A DNA stretch of 64,000 bases from Paraburkholderia megapolitana (GCF_007556815.1 NZ_CP041743.1:930001-994000); one strand, 5' to 3'. Counted from the stretch's first letter, positions 18,365 through 27,688 are shown. Notes: generated from the letters alone by a model not told the origin. Translations and numbers: made by a program.

Positions 18365-19366
18365 TCACGCCGCAGCTCTCGTCTGGCTCTGACTCTGCGT
18401 GGCTGCGCCGGCCTCCGTTTCGGCCGCGATCGGCACCAGAAAATCGCGGCTCACACGGCTCGCCAGGTCGTTGACGCGCGCGAGAAAGTCGACCAGATAC
18501 GCGTGCAGACCGCCGGCCAGAATGTCGCCGACACGCGCGCTGCGCAGTTCGGCGGAAAGCTGCGCGGCGAGCCGCGACGTCGCTTCCGACCGGCCGTTCG
18601 TCACACGCTCGACGATCTGTCCGACCTCCGTCATGCTCGCCGCAAGCGAACGCGGCCAGTCGCCGTTCAGGATCAGCAGTCCGGCGACACGTTCAGGCGT
18701 GATCACGTCGCGATACACCTTGCGATACACCTCGAAGCCCGATACCGAGCGCAGTACGGCGGCCCAGTGGTAGTAATCGAGCGATTGAGCCGAGGTGTCG
18801 GCACGCTGCTCGAGCATCTCGAACTTCACATCGAGAATCCGTGCGGTGTTGTCCGCGCGCTCGATAAACGTGCCGAGCCGCATGAAGTAGAACGCATCGT
18901 CCTTGACCATCGTGCCGAGCTGCACGCCACGCGACAGATGCGAGCGGAACTTGACCCATTCGAAGAATTCGTACGGATCGCGCTCGAGAATGCCGTCGAG
19001 CAACAACCGCTGGCAGTCGAGCCACGTCGTGTTGAGCGTTTCCCACAGCTCGGTGGTGATCGAGCCGCGTACGGCCCGCGCATTTTCGCGCGCGGCTCGC
19101 AGGCAACTGACAATCGACGAAGGATTGGCCAGGTCGCGCGACATGAACTCGATCACGTCGTGGCTCTTCATACCCTGGTGCGCAGCGGCATAGACGCCGC
19201 TCAGTTCCGAGATCGACAGCATCGCGCGCCAGCCCAGTTCCGCGTATTCGTCGGACTGGGGCAGCAGCGACATCTGGTAGTTCGCATCGAGCATCCGTGC
19301 GGTGTTTTCGGCACGCTCGGTATAGCGCGCCATCCAGAAGAGGTGGTCGGCGGTACGGCTAAGCAT
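18365..19366 (-). CDS. Stand-alone alpha-E domain protein
   Basis: A 333-residue all-helical alpha-E (COG2307) protein beginning MLSRTADHLFWMARYTERAEN, the conserved family N-terminus, with a later THIERADNTARILD-like repeat of the same motif. ATG 19366 is chosen because GGGAG lies five bases upstream and the family motif starts exactly there. Alpha-E proteins almost always accompany circularly permuted ATP-grasp proteins and are thought to be their partner; here the ATP-grasp gene lies 70 bases upstream on the same strand. The fold shows no obvious catalytic motif. Confidence 0.92.
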   Translation of the reverse strand: MLSRTADHLFWMARYTERAENTARMLDANYQMSLLPQSDEYAELGWRAMLSISELSGVYAAAHQGMKSHDVIEFMSRDLANPSSIVSCLRAARENARAVRGSITTELWETLNTTWLDCQRLLLDGILERDPYEFFEWVKFRSHLSRGVQLGTMVKDDAFYFMRLGTFIERADNTARILDVKFEMLEQRADTSAQSLDYYHWAAVLRSVSGFEVYRKVYRDVITPERVAGLLILNGDWPRSLAASMTEVGQIVERVTNGRSEATSRLAAQLSAELRSARVGDILAGGLHAYLVDFLARVNDLASRVSRDFLVPIAAETEAGAATQSQSQTRAAA

Positions 19367-19436
19367 GGGTGCTCCCGAAAGTTCTCGTTCTCGTTGACGT
19401 GGACTGGATTGCGGATCGGCCGGCAGTCGCGGCGGC

Positions 19437-20909
19437 CTAGCGCTCCAGTACCCAGGTGTCCTTGGTTCCGCCACCCTGCGACGAATTCACGACCAGCGAA
19501 CCCTCACGCAAAGCGACCCGCGTGAGACCGCCCGGCACCATGCGCACCTCGTGCCCGGACAGTACGAACGGCCGCAGGTCGATATGGCGCGGCGCGATGC
19601 CGGACTCGACATAGGTCGGGCAGGTGGACAGCGAGAGCGTCGGTTGCGCGATGTATTTGTCCGGCTGCGCGAGCAGCGCGGCGCGGAACGCTTCGATTTC
19701 CGCGTGCGTCGATGCCGGTCCGACCAGCATGCCGTAGCCACCGGCGCCATGCGTCTCCTTGACGACGAGTTCCGGCAGATGATCGAGCACGTACTTGAGA
19801 TCGTCGGGCTTGCGGCACATCCACGTCGGCACGTTGTTCAGTATCGGCTCTTCACCGAGGTAGAAGCGCACCATGTCGGGCACGTACGGATAGATCGATT
19901 TGTCGTCGGCGACGCCGGTACCGACCGCATTGCACAGCGTCACGTTGCCCGCGCGATACGCACCGATCAGACCGGCGACACCCAGCGTCGAATCGGAACG
20001 GAACACCGACGGGTCGAGGAAGTCGTCGTCGACGCGCCGATAGATCACGTCGACGCGCTGCGGCCCCTGCGTCGTGCGCATGTACAGGTAGTCGTTCTCG
20101 ACGAACAGATCCTGACCTTCGACGAGTTCGATGCCCATCTGCTGCGCGAGAAACGCGTGCTCGAAATACGCCGAGTTGTACATGCCCGGTGTCAGCACGA
20201 CGATGGTCGGATTGTCCGCGCCTTCGGGTGCTGCCGCGCGCAGCGTATCGAGCAGCATGTCCGGATAGTGCGCGACCGGCGCCACGCGATTGCGCGAGAA
20301 CAGATCGGGGAACAACCGCATCATCATCTTGCGGTTTTCGAGCATGTACGACACACCCGACGGCACGCGCAAGTTGTCTTCCAGCACGTAGAACTCGCCC
20401 TCACCGGCGCGCACGATGTCGATGCCGGCAATGTGCGCATAGATGTCGCGCGTGACATTCACACCACGCATTTCAGGCCGGTACTGCGTATTGCCGGTGA
20501 TCTGCGCAGCGGGAATCACGCCCGCCCGAATGATGTTCTGCTCGTGGTAGATGTCGTGGATGAAGCGGTTCAGCGCATTGACGCGCTGACGTAGACCGCG
20601 TTCGAGTGCACCCCATTCCGCGGCGGGAAAGATGCGTGGAATCACATCGAATGGAATGGTGCGCTCGGTGCCGACGCCGGTTTCGTCCTTCGCGCCATAC
20701 ACCGCGAACGTGATACCGACACGCCGGAAGTTGAGTTCGGCCTCTGCGCGCTTGTTGGTGATCTGCTGGACGCTCTGCCCGCACATCCACGTAAAGAACT
20801 CACGATAGTGCGTGCGCGGATCGCCTGCTCCGGAAAACGCCGCCGCCGGCAAGCCGGCCGCGTGCATCTCGGAGCGCTGGAACATTTCATTGAAGAAAGC
20901 TTGCGTCAT
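19437..20909 (-). CDS. Circularly permuted type-2 ATP-grasp protein (split, apparently intact copy)
   Basis: A 490-residue COG2308 protein. It keeps the features expected of an active enzyme: YAVYG-type N-terminal strand (TFAVYGAKDETG), AYRAGNVTLCNAVGTGVADDK, VVKETHGAGGYGM near residue 387 (ATP-binding Lys and Gly-rich loop), HIDLRPFVLSG, and VNSSQGGGTKDTWVL at the C-terminus. ATG 20909 is chosen over upstream options because it opens the family N-terminus and a GGAAG precedes it. It forms an operon with the alpha-E gene. Predicted chemistry is ATP-dependent amide/peptide ligation to an unknown substrate. Confidence 0.92.
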   Translation of the reverse strand: MTQAFFNEMFQRSEMHAAGLPAAAFSGAGDPRTHYREFFTWMCGQSVQQITNKRAEAELNFRRVGITFAVYGAKDETGVGTERTIPFDVIPRIFPAAEWGALERGLRQRVNALNRFIHDIYHEQNIIRAGVIPAAQITGNTQYRPEMRGVNVTRDIYAHIAGIDIVRAGEGEFYVLEDNLRVPSGVSYMLENRKMMMRLFPDLFSRNRVAPVAHYPDMLLDTLRAAAPEGADNPTIVVLTPGMYNSAYFEHAFLAQQMGIELVEGQDLFVENDYLYMRTTQGPQRVDVIYRRVDDDFLDPSVFRSDSTLGVAGLIGAYRAGNVTLCNAVGTGVADDKSIYPYVPDMVRFYLGEEPILNNVPTWMCRKPDDLKYVLDHLPELVVKETHGAGGYGMLVGPASTHAEIEAFRAALLAQPDKYIAQPTLSLSTCPTYVESGIAPRHIDLRPFVLSGHEVRMVPGGLTRVALREGSLVVNSSQGGGTKDTWVLER

Positions 20910-21393
20910 AACCGGTCTTCCATGTGATGTGCATACCGAAGTGGCGACTTCCAATCTCCTGGTTGCACTCGCCCTCGCTCGCTTGACGCGGTTCCGATCG
21001 AGGCTCGCTACCCCGTCGCGCTTGCACGCGACGACAGAAGCGGGTCAGTCATGACTCATTCGCCCGATCCTGAACTTACGCATGCTACCGCGTCTCCAGA
21101 CGGGCATGCATCTTTCGTCTTGTCGCGAAAAACCCTGGCTACCGGTGAGTGCCTGCACGGCACCGACGGCGGTATCGGTCGCGACGACTAGACAACCAGG
21201 CGCCGATTCGTACGACGCAACTTCCATGCCGATGAAACAACACGGCAGACCGAGCGCCGCGCTGGGATTGCCTCTCAGCGATTTGCACCGTTGCGGTGCG
21301 ACCTATGCCGCATCCGCACAGAATCGGGGTTTCACATTCTTCGCGGCGAGGCACACGGGTAACATCGCACACTCGCAACCTGCCATCGATCAT
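20910..21393. other. 484-base gap between ATP-grasp operon and SGNH hydrolase gene
   Basis: No supported gene is seen. The region should hold the promoter of the ATP-grasp/alpha-E operon (minus) and that of the SGNH gene (plus). A 10-base palindrome, AGTCATGACT, lies at 21047-21056. The SGNH frame is open back to 21082, so part of this gap could be coding if the true start is upstream, but the encoded stretch has no family resemblance. Confidence 0.5.
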
Positions 21394-22590
21394 ATGACAA
21401 ACGACCAGAGCCGCTGGATCACGACACCGATTACCGCGGAGTTCGTGCGCGGTGCACTCGAGCTCGAACGCACCGACCGGGGGGTGTTGCCGCATCGCCT
21501 GCCTGCTCGGGCTCGTGCCCAGTGTGCGGATCCACAACTGGCGATGGCGGAGTCGCAGCCGTCGGGTGTGCGACTCGTCTTCCAGACGCGTGCAACCGAA
21601 ATCGAGCTCGACGTACTGCCGACCCGCTATGTCTACGCGGGTGTTCCGCCTCGTCCGCTGGGGGTGTACGACCTGTTGGTCGATGGCAAGCTCGTCGGTC
21701 AGGGGAATGCGGACGGTGGGGATATCGTGACGATCGATATGGCTGCTGGGACGGCGTCGCGTCGGCAGGGTGCGGTTGGGACGGTGAAGTTCGCCGATGT
21801 GGTGGCGAGGCGTGACCGTGACGAGAGGGCAGTCGTCGAGATATGGTTGCCGCATAACGAAATCACCGAACTCGTCGCTCTACGAACCAACGCGCCCGTC
21901 GAACCCGTTTCCAGTGATGGTCGAAGAGTCTGGCTACATCACGGCAGTTCGATCAGCCATGGTTCCAACGCGGGCAGCCCTACTGCGACCTGGGCTGCGC
22001 TTGCATCGTTTGCCGGCAACGTGGAACTGATCAATCTTGGCTTTGGCGGAAGTGCGTTGCTCGATCCGTTCACTGCCCGGGCCATGCGCGATATGCCTGC
22101 TGATCTGATCAGCCTCAAGATCGGTATCAACCTGGTCAATGCCGATCTGATGCGGCTACGTGCGTTTGGACCTGCGGTGCATGGGTTTCTCGACACCATC
22201 CGCGAAGGCCATCCGGTTACACCGCTACTCGTGATTTCGCCGCTCTACTGCCCGATTCACGAAGACACGCCGGGTCCTGGCGCATTCGATATGACGGCGT
22301 TGACTTCCGGGAAAGTGTCGTTTCGGGCGACCGGCGATCCGGCTAAGCGTAAGGCCGGGAAATTAACGCTCACTGTTATCCGGGATGAACTGCGGCGCAT
22401 CGTAGAGCAACGCGCCGCCGACGATCGTCATCTGCATTACCTCGATGGACTTGAGCTCTATGGTCAACGGGATTTCGCGGAGTTGCCGCTTCCTGATCAG
22501 CTTCATCCGGATGAGGCTACGCACCGTCGGATTGGTGAGCGGTTTGCGAGGGTGGTGTTTGGGGGTGGTGGGGTGTTTTCGGTTGGGTGA
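21394..22590 (+). CDS. SGNH/GDSL-family hydrolase
   Basis: A 398-residue protein. An N-terminal beta-rich domain of about 180 residues is followed by an SGNH hydrolase domain with block I Ser in WLHHGSSISHG, the Gly block NLGFGGSALLDP, the Asn-type block SLKIGINLVN, and the Asp/His block LPDQLHPDEATHRRIGERF near the C-terminus. This suggests an esterase, lipase or carbohydrate de-acetylase. No signal peptide is evident. The frame extends upstream to 21082, but ATG 21394 gives the conventional start; no strong ribosome site helps decide. The 3' end is Gly/Val-rich and stops shortly after the catalytic His. Confidence 0.85.
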   Translation: MTNDQSRWITTPITAEFVRGALELERTDRGVLPHRLPARARAQCADPQLAMAESQPSGVRLVFQTRATEIELDVLPTRYVYAGVPPRPLGVYDLLVDGKLVGQGNADGGDIVTIDMAAGTASRRQGAVGTVKFADVVARRDRDERAVVEIWLPHNEITELVALRTNAPVEPVSSDGRRVWLHHGSSISHGSNAGSPTATWAALASFAGNVELINLGFGGSALLDPFTARAMRDMPADLISLKIGINLVNADLMRLRAFGPAVHGFLDTIREGHPVTPLLVISPLYCPIHEDTPGPGAFDMTALTSGKVSFRATGDPAKRKAGKLTLTVIRDELRRIVEQRAADDRHLHYLDGLELYGQRDFAELPLPDQLHPDEATHRRIGERFARVVFGGGGVFSVG

Positions 22591-22670
22591 TCGGTGATGT
22601 GAGGCCTGGGGAGAATTCGTGAATGGATATTCGAGCAGAACGTGTAGATGCCAAGTCATCGCGCAAGCTC

Positions 22671-24110
22671 TTAAAAGCGAACTCGGCCAAATGTGCTGTA
22701 GATGAATCGTTCCAACCCGAACACGCCCGCGTCATGGTTGGACAGCAGGACCTCGACCAGACCCGTGTCTACGCCGACCAGGAAGCTTGCGCTGATACCC
22801 GCGAAGCCGCCCGAATGTCCGATAGATTTTTCGCCCGCATGCTGAACGACCTCGAATCCGTATCCGTATCCCGCGCCATAGTGGTCCGTCCATAGCGTGT
22901 CACGCATGCTCCGGCTAACGAGGGTATCGGCGAGGAGCGCGTCAGCAAAGCGGCGCAGGTCACGCACGGTAGAAAAGCCGCCGCCGGCCGGCCCACCTTT
23001 GGCAACGTGCTCGAAGATGTTCTCGCGCCAGCGAACGAAGGGACGATCGCTTTGCATCGACGTTTCGATGATCTCCGGGATGTAGCCCATGGCGAGGTTG
23101 GGAACCGGTGCATCGATGTCAAAGCAGTCCGTATGGTTCATGCCACAAGGTGCGTAGATCGCATCGCGCACGTAGTCGTAGTAACTCACGCCCGTTACGC
23201 GTTCGACTATCACCCCAGCCAGGAGCATCCCGGTATTGCTGTACTCAAAGCGCTCTCCCGGTGTGAACGACGGGCGATCGTCCTTGATGAGTTGCTTGTA
23301 GTCCGCGATATTCCGAAACCGCGCCCGTGACCCATTGGTGAATGTCTCGTTGAAAAAACTTCCGAGGCCCGAACTGTGAGACAGCAGATGATGAACCGTG
23401 ATCTCTTTGGTGACCGATTCCGGGAGCCACGTTTCATCGATGTACCGGTCGATGGTGTCCATAAAACCGAGTCGCCCCTGCTCGACCAGTTGAGCAATGG
23501 CGATCGCAGTGAACATCTTGTTTATCGAACCAAGATTGAACCTTGTGTCTAGGTTGTTTGGCACGTTGTGGCGCTTGTCGACATGACCACTCACATATTC
23601 GAAGAGAACGTCCGGTCCGCGGGCTACCAGTACTGCTCCCGAAAACACATCTGCTTTCGTACCGCTTTCGCAAAACCGCCGACTTTGTTCGACAGCGGTT
23701 TCCAGCGTGATCGGGTCATCTTCCAGCTCACCAGGAAGCAGATTCAGTCCGATGATCTTGCCCCCGCCGTCCGGCTGGATCTGAATGTGTATCAAGTGTG
23801 GCAGGGAATAGACTGCGTCCTCGACCCTCACGACCCAAGGGGAGTCGGTCGTCGGACTCACGATTTCGCGCAAGGTGAGCCGTCCGGATAGGCGCGCGAA
23901 ACCATGTAGCCACGCCACAGATTCATCGACAAGCGAGTCGTTTGAGGTTGGGAGATTGGTGTTATTAACTAAGAAATTCCGTATCGACTGACGGCTGAAC
24001 GAGTTAATTGCATTCAGGAGCTCAGTTGCGAGCCCCTCGATATGAGCATTTTCGGTCTCGACGTGGTCATGTGCGTCCTTAGGCAACCGAGAAGTGTCTG
24101 GATTGGACAT
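22671..24110 (-). CDS. Class C beta-lactamase-like serine hydrolase
   Basis: A 479-residue protein with about 130 extra N-terminal residues ahead of a beta-lactamase/transpeptidase-type domain. The three catalytic elements are present: S195-I-N-K198 (SxxK), Y290-S-N292 (YxN) and H432-S-G-G (the KTG-equivalent of the esterase/DD-peptidase subfamily). There is no signal peptide, so it is probably cytoplasmic and more likely an esterase or D-amino-peptidase type enzyme than a true beta-lactamase. Codon use is less GC-biased than in the preceding cluster, as in the following acetyltransferase genes, which fits an accessory origin. AGGA precedes ATG 24110. Confidence 0.87.
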   Translation of the reverse strand: MSNPDTSRLPKDAHDHVETENAHIEGLATELLNAINSFSRQSIRNFLVNNTNLPTSNDSLVDESVAWLHGFARLSGRLTLREIVSPTTDSPWVVRVEDAVYSLPHLIHIQIQPDGGGKIIGLNLLPGELEDDPITLETAVEQSRRFCESGTKADVFSGAVLVARGPDVLFEYVSGHVDKRHNVPNNLDTRFNLGSINKMFTAIAIAQLVEQGRLGFMDTIDRYIDETWLPESVTKEITVHHLLSHSSGLGSFFNETFTNGSRARFRNIADYKQLIKDDRPSFTPGERFEYSNTGMLLAGVIVERVTGVSYYDYVRDAIYAPCGMNHTDCFDIDAPVPNLAMGYIPEIIETSMQSDRPFVRWRENIFEHVAKGGPAGGGFSTVRDLRRFADALLADTLVSRSMRDTLWTDHYGAGYGYGFEVVQHAGEKSIGHSGGFAGISASFLVGVDTGLVEVLLSNHDAGVFGLERFIYSTFGRVRF

Positions 24111-24218
24111 AGAGGCTCGTTCCTGCGTCGATGGGCTTGCCGCAATTTAGACCACTCCAGCGAACGTCGGCAAGTGACCGTCGACGTTGTGGTTCAACGC
24201 GGTTGTGTGGGCTTGCTC

Positions 24219-24737
24219 TTATTCGTCCAGGCGCAGCATCATATGCTCTTCGTCGTAAAACCGGTCTCCGACACGGATCGCACGCTGTTCGATGCCGTAA
24301 GGGATAAACCCAACCGATCGATACAACTGTTGCGCGCGCGGATTTTCCGTGTGCACGAAGAGCCGGATTTGCAGCACCTGAGTCTCGCGAGCATGGGCAA
24401 CGGCCGCTTCGAGCAACATGCGGGCGACGCCACTTCTACGCCACTCTGGTTCAACGAACACGCCCCACAAGGTGGCGTTATGAGTGATCTTCTCAAGCGA
24501 TTCGCGCCGTAGGCCAGTGATACCAATCAACGCGGTGCCGCTAAAGGCGCCGAACACAACCTGGTTTTCGGTGGGTCGAATCCGGTTGCGAACATCTTCC
24601 ACAGCAAGCCGCGCTTCTTCTTCGTAAGTCGGCCAGAACGATGCGGGCGCATCCTGAATGGCGTGCAGGCGGAGTGCCTTGAATGCGTCGGCGTCGTCTA
24701 TCGTCAATGGTTTGATTTCTATTTGGTCTTTATTCAC
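24219..24737 (-). CDS. GNAT-family N-acetyltransferase
   Basis: A 172-residue single-domain GNAT protein. The acetyl-CoA binding motif is seen in LWGVFVEPEWRRSGVARMLLEAAVAHAR (V-x-P-x-x-R-x-x-G-V-A), followed by the beta-strand/helix NPRAQQLYRSVGFIPYG. GTG 24737 is preferred because AGGA precedes it by eight bases and the frame upstream adds 13 unmatched residues; the alternative GTG at 24776 has no ribosome site. The substrate is unknown; relatives acetylate aminoglycosides, amino acids or ribosomal proteins. Part of a minus-strand run with the next two genes. Confidence 0.88.
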   Translation of the reverse strand: MNKDQIEIKPLTIDDADAFKALRLHAIQDAPASFWPTYEEEARLAVEDVRNRIRPTENQVVFGAFSGTALIGITGLRRESLEKITHNATLWGVFVEPEWRRSGVARMLLEAAVAHARETQVLQIRLFVHTENPRAQQLYRSVGFIPYGIEQRAIRVGDRFYDEEHMMLRLDE

Positions 24738-24797
24738 TTGCGGGTTCCTGAGTGAAGACTTGTTTGCATATGACACTTCTGTGCCAAGCGTGTTCGG

Positions 24798-25256
24798 TTA
24801 CCGCGGGGGCACGACGTTCAGCCGGGGCGCGCGAACGTAGTAGATATCCCATTCTCCTTCATCCACTTTGACGAAACCATTTCGTTGATAGAAACGGTTC
24901 GAGTCACTGCCACGCAAGGCGCCGACCTTGGTCGGTATCGATTTCGAGTTCGCATCCGTCACGACATCTTGCAGCACCGAAGCACCGATGCCTTTACCCT
25001 GGTGCTCCGGAAGTACATAGAGATGATCGAGAAGAATGTGATCGGGCATTGGCCTGACTACGACGAAGCCAACCGTTGTTCCGTCGGCAACGATGTAGCG
25101 GCATAGCGACGGATCGAAGGAAGCGAGAAATCGGTTGCGCGCACGCTGTGCGTCGAACCGGCCGATGCGCTCAAGGCTTTCTCTCATCGCGAGGATGCGG
25201 ATTTCGACGAGTGCGTCGGCGTCGGCGGTTGTGGTTGCTTTGTAGGTTATGTTCAT
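24798..25256 (-). CDS. GNAT-family N-acetyltransferase
   Basis: A 152-residue GNAT protein with the core ILLDHLYVLPEHQGKGIGASVLQDVV (Q-x-x-G-x-G acetyl-CoA loop) and the C-terminal SNRFYQRNGFVKVDEGEWDIYYVR segment. It differs clearly from the neighbouring GNAT, so it is not a recent tandem copy. It starts 15 bases after the stop of the HIT-like gene and lies 60 bases before the next GNAT, which suggests a three-gene transcript. The substrate cannot be predicted. Confidence 0.88.
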   Translation of the reverse strand: MNITYKATTTADADALVEIRILAMRESLERIGRFDAQRARNRFLASFDPSLCRYIVADGTTVGFVVVRPMPDHILLDHLYVLPEHQGKGIGASVLQDVVTDANSKSIPTKVGALRGSDSNRFYQRNGFVKVDEGEWDIYYVRAPRLNVVPPR

Positions 25257-25271
25257 TCGGGTTTTCTAGCG

Positions 25272-25697
25272 TCAGGCTTGGAGATATTGCCGCGCAGAGC
25301 GAACAAATTCACGAATGTCTGCGTCCGAGTAGTCGAGGTCACCATGATTGGCCCATATCCAGCTCATGACTTCTGCACCGTTAAGCCCAGGAGTGACAGC
25401 CGCCGGGTGGCAATACCTTCGCGCAATTTCTGCGGTGCGTGGCACAACGTGGAAATGTATAGCTTGAGTCGTCTCGCCGAACCGCGAGAAGTAGATGCGT
25501 TCGGGAAGCAGTAACGCGTTAAGAAGTCGCTCCGCGACACGAAAACATTTCGCCAGATCTGCATCGGCGGCAGGCGGAAGGTCGCCAAACTCAGTGAGCG
25601 GCAAGAGAGACTCTAGGATCAGATAGCCCGGCAAGCGGAAGCTGTACGCCTGGCTCAGTTTGTAGAAGTCCGATCGATATATTTCGAATTCGTCCAT
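25272..25697 (-). CDS. HIT-like (histidine-triad superfamily) protein
   Basis: A 141-residue protein with [10 protein letters not shown] near residue 88, a histidine-triad-like H-x-H-x-x-P motif that lacks the last His of the classical HxHxH signature, and a preceding YFSRFGE strand. This fits the HIT-like group of nucleotide hydrolases/transferases (diadenosine-type substrates), with active-site completeness uncertain. ATG 25697 is preferred to the upstream GTG at 25721 because [11 protein letters not shown] is the natural N-terminus. It is the first gene of the short minus-strand run leading into the two GNAT genes. Confidence 0.7.
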
Positions 25698-25730
25698 GTC
25701 GTCAATACGTCGCTGGTACACCCTGGATTG

Positions 25731-26411
25731 TCACCGATCGCGCTCCGCTTCAATCCCCCGAAGGATCAGATCGATCCCCGCGAGAAAATCAACCCTGTCG
25801 TCATGCGTGCGCAACTGCCCAGCTACGCTGCGGGTGAACGGGTACTCATCCGGATCGAGTTCGGACCACATGGTCGCCACCTCATCCAGAAAGTCGGACC
25901 TGTCGGTCTCCTGCTCCAGCGCGAGGTGCGTATTCGCCGCGTTCTGCCCACCGACGCCCAGGATGTAGCTCAACAACGCCGACACCGTTACCCACTGTTC
26001 TTCGTCCGGCACGCCAAGCGCGCGAAGCTGCTGACCTATGCGTTCGAGAATGCGCACCGCCGGCAACTTGCCCGGAGCTCGTGTTAGCGCCGAACCAACC
26101 CACGGATGCGCATCGATCGCATCGAACATGCCCAGCGCGACTGCGCGAATGGTTGCCTCGGGCGTCGCGCTATCCACAGATGCGTCCATTGCGCCGGCGA
26201 CGATAGCGTCGCTGGCAGCGATCAGTAGGTCGCTCTTGCTCGCGATGTGCCCATAAATCGCCCCCGGACCGGTGGCGAGTTGCTCGGACAACGCGCGGAA
26301 CGTCAACCCGCTCTCTCCGCCGCTATCCAGAAGCGCAATCGCGGTCTCGATGATCTGATCCCGCGAGAGCGATTCTTCCCGTCGTTGCGTATTGCGTGCT
26401 TTTTTAACCAT
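25731..26411 (-). CDS. TetR-family transcriptional repressor
   Basis: A 226-residue TetR protein. The helix-turn-helix lies at about residues 17-62 (LSRDQIIETAIALLDSGG, LTFRALSEQLATGPGAIYGHIASKSDLL), and the rest resembles the TetR_C ligand domain. ATG 26411 is chosen over the GTG at 26426. It is transcribed away from a TetX-like flavin monooxygenase gene, with two matching palindromes between them, so it almost certainly represses that gene and itself. The ligand is probably a substrate of the monooxygenase. Confidence 0.92.
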   Translation of the reverse strand: MVKKARNTQRREESLSRDQIIETAIALLDSGGESGLTFRALSEQLATGPGAIYGHIASKSDLLIAASDAIVAGAMDASVDSATPEATIRAVALGMFDAIDAHPWVGSALTRAPGKLPAVRILERIGQQLRALGVPDEEQWVTVSALLSYILGVGGQNAANTHLALEQETDRSDFLDEVATMWSELDPDEYPFTRSVAGQLRTHDDRVDFLAGIDLILRGIEAERDR

Positions 26412-26429
26412 GTCTCGTCTTGACACGTA

Positions 26430-26468
26430 TGGAATGTTGTTCCAACATTAGCATGGAATGTAGTTCCA
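26430..26468. promoter_or_regulatory. Two tandem TetR-type operators
   Basis: Two 15-base palindromic sites, TGGAATGTTGTTCCA (26430-26444) and TGGAATGTAGTTCCA (26454-26468), are spaced 24 bases centre to centre and differ at one central base. The second extends to the 17-base palindrome ATGGAATGTAGTTCCAT. They lie between the divergent TetR and monooxygenase genes and are the clearest operator pair in the window. Confidence 0.8.
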
Positions 26469-26519
26469 TTGGTGATCGGCAGCAAATCTCCTGGCAATCT
26501 GCACTCTCATGGAATCAGA

Positions 26520-27641
26520 ATGAATACTTCAATTGCGATCGTTGGGGCGGGGCTCGGCGGGCTGATGCTCGCCCGCGTCCTCCACGTCCACGGCATTGCT
26601 GCGACGGTCTATGAAGCGGACGCGTCGGAGAACGCGCGGGCGCAGGGCGGCATGCTCGACATCCACGAAAACAACGGGCAACTCGCGCTCAAGGCAGCGG
26701 GACTCTTCGATAAATTTCACGAAATCATTCACCCTGGCGGCGAGGCAACGCGCGTACTCGATAAGGACGGCAACGTCCTGTACGACGAGCCCGACGACGG
26801 CACAGGCGGTCGACCCGAGGTACCCCGAGGAGAACTCCGCCGGATTCTGCTTGAGTCACTTCCTGCCGGTACGGTCCGCTGGGGACACAAGGTCGCAGCG
26901 GCAACTTCGCTCGGCGGTGGGCGACACATGTTGACGTTTGCAGACGGATCGACGGTGACGAGCGATCTTCTTGTCGGTGCCGATGGCGCCTGGTCAAAGG
27001 TTCGACCGCTTCTTTCCGAGGCTAAACCGGCCTATGCCGGCGTCTCGTTCATCGAGACATATCTGTTCGACAGCGACACGCATCACGCGGCAAGCGCGCA
27101 AGCGGTGGGTAGCGGCTCGCTGTTTGCGCTAGCGCCCGGAAAGGGTATTCAGGCACATCGCGAACCCAACGGCGTGCTGCACACCTACGTAGCGTTGAAT
27201 AAGCCCGAAGACTGGATTGCCTGCCTGTTTTTCTCCGACTCCGCGACTGCCCTCGCCCTCGTCGCCGCGGAATTCGACGGCTGGGCACCGGCGCTGACAG
27301 CGCTCATCACCGATGGCGAAACTGCTCCTGTGCCTCGTCCGATTTTTGCGCTCCCGGTCGAGCACAAATGGGATCGTGTACGGGGGGTGACACTGCTTGG
27401 CGATGCCGCGCACCTGATGATCCCGTCTGGCGAAGGCGCCAACCTCGCCATGTATGACGGCGCTGAACTCGGCAAGGCCATTGCCGCCAACCCTCGCGAT
27501 ATTGAAGCCGCGCTTCTCGCGTATGAGAAGGACCTCTTTCCCCGCAGTGCCGCCGAGGCTGCGGAGGCTAGCCGGGTCATCAAGATGTGCTTCGGCGACA
27601 ACGCGCCTCAGAGTCTGGTTGACTTCTTCACTCGGCAATAG
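26520..27641 (+). CDS. FAD-dependent monooxygenase, TetX-like
   Basis: A 373-residue flavoprotein of the class A monooxygenase family. It has an N-terminal Rossmann motif IVGAGLGGLMLARVL, the ARAQGGMLDIHENNGQLALKAAGL segment that closely parallels TetX, LVGADGAWSKVRP, and the second FAD motif LLGDAAHLMIPSGEGANLAMYDGAELG. TetX hydroxylates tetracyclines; the wider family oxidises many aromatic compounds, so resistance is only a possibility. ATG 26520 is chosen over the upstream in-frame start that lies within the operator. The gene is divergent from the TetR repressor. Confidence 0.9.
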   Translation: MNTSIAIVGAGLGGLMLARVLHVHGIAATVYEADASENARAQGGMLDIHENNGQLALKAAGLFDKFHEIIHPGGEATRVLDKDGNVLYDEPDDGTGGRPEVPRGELRRILLESLPAGTVRWGHKVAAATSLGGGRHMLTFADGSTVTSDLLVGADGAWSKVRPLLSEAKPAYAGVSFIETYLFDSDTHHAASAQAVGSGSLFALAPGKGIQAHREPNGVLHTYVALNKPEDWIACLFFSDSATALALVAAEFDGWAPALTALITDGETAPVPRPIFALPVEHKWDRVRGVTLLGDAAHLMIPSGEGANLAMYDGAELGKAIAANPRDIEAALLAYEKDLFPRSAAEAAEASRVIKMCFGDNAPQSLVDFFTRQ

Positions 27642-27688
27642 CGCGTCGGACAACCGTGCTGCCGGAGAGCTTTCGTCAGCTAGTGTTT

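Noticed and set aside
22671..24110. True beta-lactamase
   Set aside because: No signal peptide, HSGG in place of KTG, long N-terminal extra domain; more like an esterase/peptidase branch of the family.
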